This document shows positions 62,411-64,000 of a stretch of DNA of 64,000 nucleotides, piece after piece; the first letter of the stretch is position 1; every line of letters starts with the position of its first letter. The stretch covers positions 62,001 through 126,000 of the forward strand of contig NZ_CATNLZ010000004.1 of NCBI RefSeq assembly GCF_950101795.1. Reading direction: 5' to 3'. The notes under the pieces were generated by a model. That model saw nothing but the letters and a program-made list of their open reading frames with translations, was not told the origin of the DNA and searched no databases. The position numbers and the translations under genes were made by a program. This DNA comes from Nocardioides sp. T2.26MG-1. Its GTDB lineage: Bacteria > Actinomycetota > Actinomycetes > Propionibacteriales > Nocardioidaceae.

Positions 62411-63717
62411 TCGGACGCTCCCTCGACACGCATCACAGACGTCACCTCGCGCACGATGTCCATCCCGCGCAGGTGCTCGACGGTCGCGCTCAGCGCGGCG
62501 TCGGTCGACTCGTGCGAGACGACCACGAGCTGGGCGTCGGCGCCCCGCCCCTCCTGGCGGACGGTCTGGATCGACACGCCGTTCTCGGCGAAGGCGGTCG
62601 CGACCGAGGCGAGCACGCCCGCGCGGTCGTCGACGTCGATCGCCACGTGGTAGCGGGTGACGGTCTCGCCCATCGGCAGCACGGCGCGGTCGGCGTACGC
62701 CGACTCCCCGACCCCGCGCGTCCCGGCGAGCCGGTTCCGGGCCACCGTCACCAGGTCGCCGAGCACCGCCGACGCGGTCGGTGCACCACCGGCGCCGGGC
62801 CCGTAGAACATCAGCTGGCCGGCGGCCTCGGACTCCACGAAGACCGCGTTGAACGCCTCGCGCACCGAGGCCAGCGGGTGGCTCCGCGGGATCATCGCCG
62901 GGTGCACCCGGACCGCGACCGCACTCTGCCCATCCTCGGTCTCACGCAGCTCGCAGATCGCGAGCAGCTTGACCACGCAGCCCATCTCGCGGGCGGACTC
63001 CACGTCCGCCGCGGTCACCTCGGCGATGCCCTCGCGGTGCACGTCGGAGGCGGTGACCCGCGAGTGGAAGGCCAGCGAGGCCAGGATCGCCGCCTTGGCA
63101 GCGGCGTCGAAGCCCTCGACGTCGGCGGTCGGGTCGGCCTCGGCGTACCCGAGCTCCTGGGCCTCCTCGAGCGCCTCGGCGAAGCCGGCGCCCGAGCTGT
63201 CCATCCGGTCGAGGATGAAGTTGGTGGTGCCGTTGACGATGCCGAGCACCCGGGTGACCCGGTCGCCGGCGAGCGACTCGCGCAGCGGCCGCAGGATCGG
63301 GATCGCACCGGCCACGGCGGCCTCGTAGTAGAGGTCGCGGCCGACCTTGGCGGCGGCCTCGAAGAGCGTCGGACCGTCCTCGGCGAGCAGCGCCTTGTTG
63401 GCGGTCACCACCGAGGCACCGTTCTCGAGCGCGGCCAGGATCAGCGAGCGGGCCGGCTCGATGCCGCCGACCACCTCGACGACGACGTCGACGTCGGGCC
63501 GCGTGACCAGGCCGACCGCGTCGGTCGTGAGGAGCCCCGGCGGGACGTCGACCTCGCGCTGCGCGTCGAGGCGGCGTACGGCGACGCCGACCAGCTCGAC
63601 CGGCGCGCCGATCCGGGCCGCGAGGTCGTCGGCCTGCTCACCGAGCAGCCGCACCACCTGCGAGCCCACGGAGCCGCAGCCGAGCACCGCCACCTTGAGT
63701 GGCTTGTCGCTCTCCAT
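62407..63717 (-). CDS. hom: Homoserine dehydrogenase
   Basis: 436 residues: NAD(P)-binding [10 protein letters not shown] near 14-23, the catalytic block [11 protein letters not shown] and [28 protein letters not shown], and a C-terminal ACT domain (about 350-430: [33 protein letters not shown]) for feedback inhibition by threonine. It reduces aspartate semialdehyde to homoserine. Its ATG shares an A with the lysA stop codon (TAATG). Confidence 0.97.
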   Translation of the reverse strand: MESDKPLKVAVLGCGSVGSQVVRLLGEQADDLAARIGAPVELVGVAVRRLDAQREVDVPPGLLTTDAVGLVTRPDVDVVVEVVGGIEPARSLILAALENGASVVTANKALLAEDGPTLFEAAAKVGRDLYYEAAVAGAIPILRPLRESLAGDRVTRVLGIVNGTTNFILDRMDSSGAGFAEALEEAQELGYAEADPTADVEGFDAAAKAAILASLAFHSRVTASDVHREGIAEVTAADVESAREMGCVVKLLAICELRETEDGQSAVAVRVHPAMIPRSHPLASVREAFNAVFVESEAAGQLMFYGPGAGGAPTASAVLGDLVTVARNRLAGTRGVGESAYADRAVLPMGETVTRYHVAIDVDDRAGVLASVATAFAENGVSIQTVRQEGRGADAQLVVVSHESTDAALSATVEHLRGMDIVREVTSVMRVEGASE

Positions 63718-64000
63718 TACTGATCACCCATGTCCGTTGCCAACAGGTCGTCCTCAGTCTCGCGGCGAACCAGCACGCGCGCGACTCCGTCCCGCACCGC
63801 GACCACCGGCGGTCGGAGCGCGTGGTTGTAGTTGGAGGCCATCGAGCGGCAGTAGGCGCCGGTGCCGGGCACCGCCACCAGGTCGCCGGGGCGCAGGTCG
63901 GCGGGCAGGAACTCGTCCTTGACCACGATGTCTCCGGCCTCGCAGTGCTTGCCCACGACCCGGGCCAGCACCGCGCCGTCGGTCGAGGGTCGCGAGGCCA
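63717..64000 (-). CDS. lysA: Diaminopimelate decarboxylase (C-terminal part; gene runs off the window)
   Basis: The last ~94 residues of LysA: VGKHCEAGDIVVKDEFLPADLRPGDLVAVPGTGAYCRSMASNYNHALRPPVV, with the conserved Cys-Glu and Tyr-Cys residues (PLP/substrate site of the partner subunit). The frame is open to the window edge. The stop TAA (63719-63717) overlaps the hom ATG. LysA makes lysine from meso-diaminopimelate. Its position at the head of hom-thrC-thrB matches the order I recall in Streptomyces. Confidence 0.95.
   Translation of the reverse strand, partial: ASRPSTDGAVLARVVGKHCEAGDIVVKDEFLPADLRPGDLVAVPGTGAYCRSMASNYNHALRPPVVAVRDGVARVLVRRETEDDLLATDMGDQ

Overview
The window is about 70% GC with dense coding on both strands, many GTG starts and frequent 1-4 base stop/start overlaps. 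Gene content (PduO-type cobalamin adenosyltransferase, NucS, a scy/filP-like coiled-coil gene, DUF2550 behind atpC, the ethylmalonyl-CoA pathway, IdeR- and Rex-type boxes) points to an actinobacterium, most likely Nocardioidaceae (Nocardioides-like). That placement is an inference from sequence character and remembered gene order, not from a database search.

Layout. 0-7.2 kb: the end of a SigJ-like ECF sigma factor, a PH-domain membrane protein, an SDR/VOC pair, and a MerR regulator divergent from a DHA2 drug exporter. 5.0-9.3 kb: meaB, acetyl-CoA acetyltransferase, methylmalonyl-CoA epimerase and crotonyl-CoA carboxylase/reductase. 9.5-12 kb: a DivIVA/Scy-like coiled-coil protein and an AI-2E-family permease. 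12-18 kb: an EamA exporter/CGNR regulator pair, a hydrolase, a secreted GH114-like protein and a secreted subtilase. 18-22.6 kb: an MFS transporter, a tandem-duplicated 3-hydroxybutyryl-CoA dehydrogenase and nucS. 22.6-34.7 kb is accessory: ArsR and XRE regulators, a second DHA2 exporter, a DAAO-like oxidase, and a cell-envelope cluster (secreted alpha/beta hydrolase, beta-helix surface protein, anchored small protein, large polytopic protein, PAP2 protein). 34.8-35.6 kb: a ferritin with a small Cys-rich protein behind an IdeR-like iron box. 35.6-39.9 kb: histidine phosphatase, ethylmalonyl-CoA mutase (MeaA type), a STAS protein and cob(I)alamin adenosyltransferase. 40-43 kb: an MFS transporter and a berberine-bridge-type flavoenzyme. 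43-64 kb: one long minus-strand housekeeping block, lysA(partial)-hom-thrC-thrB-rho-receiver-kinase-rpmE-prfA-prmC-tsaC-wecA-atpI-atpZ-atpBEFHAGDC-DUF2550.

How it fits together. Thiolase, 3-hydroxybutyryl-CoA dehydrogenase, crotonyl-CoA carboxylase/reductase, epimerase, MeaA-type mutase, the G-protein chaperone MeaB and the B12 adenosyltransferase make up much of an ethylmalonyl-CoA route for acetyl-CoA assimilation. They are spread over 33 kb, yet four of their promoters carry versions of one palindrome, TTACC-N4-GGTAA. Other regulatory observations are a Rex-like box before the ATP synthase genes, an IdeR-like box before the ferritin pair, an Arg-rich leader ORF coupled to rho, and related palindromic elements in gaps between converging genes. 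No rRNA, tRNA, CRISPR array, insertion sequence or prophage was found. The only stretch over 300 bases without a secure gene is 22637-23045, where a weak 72-codon ORF is listed; positions 22856-23045 hold nothing I recognise.
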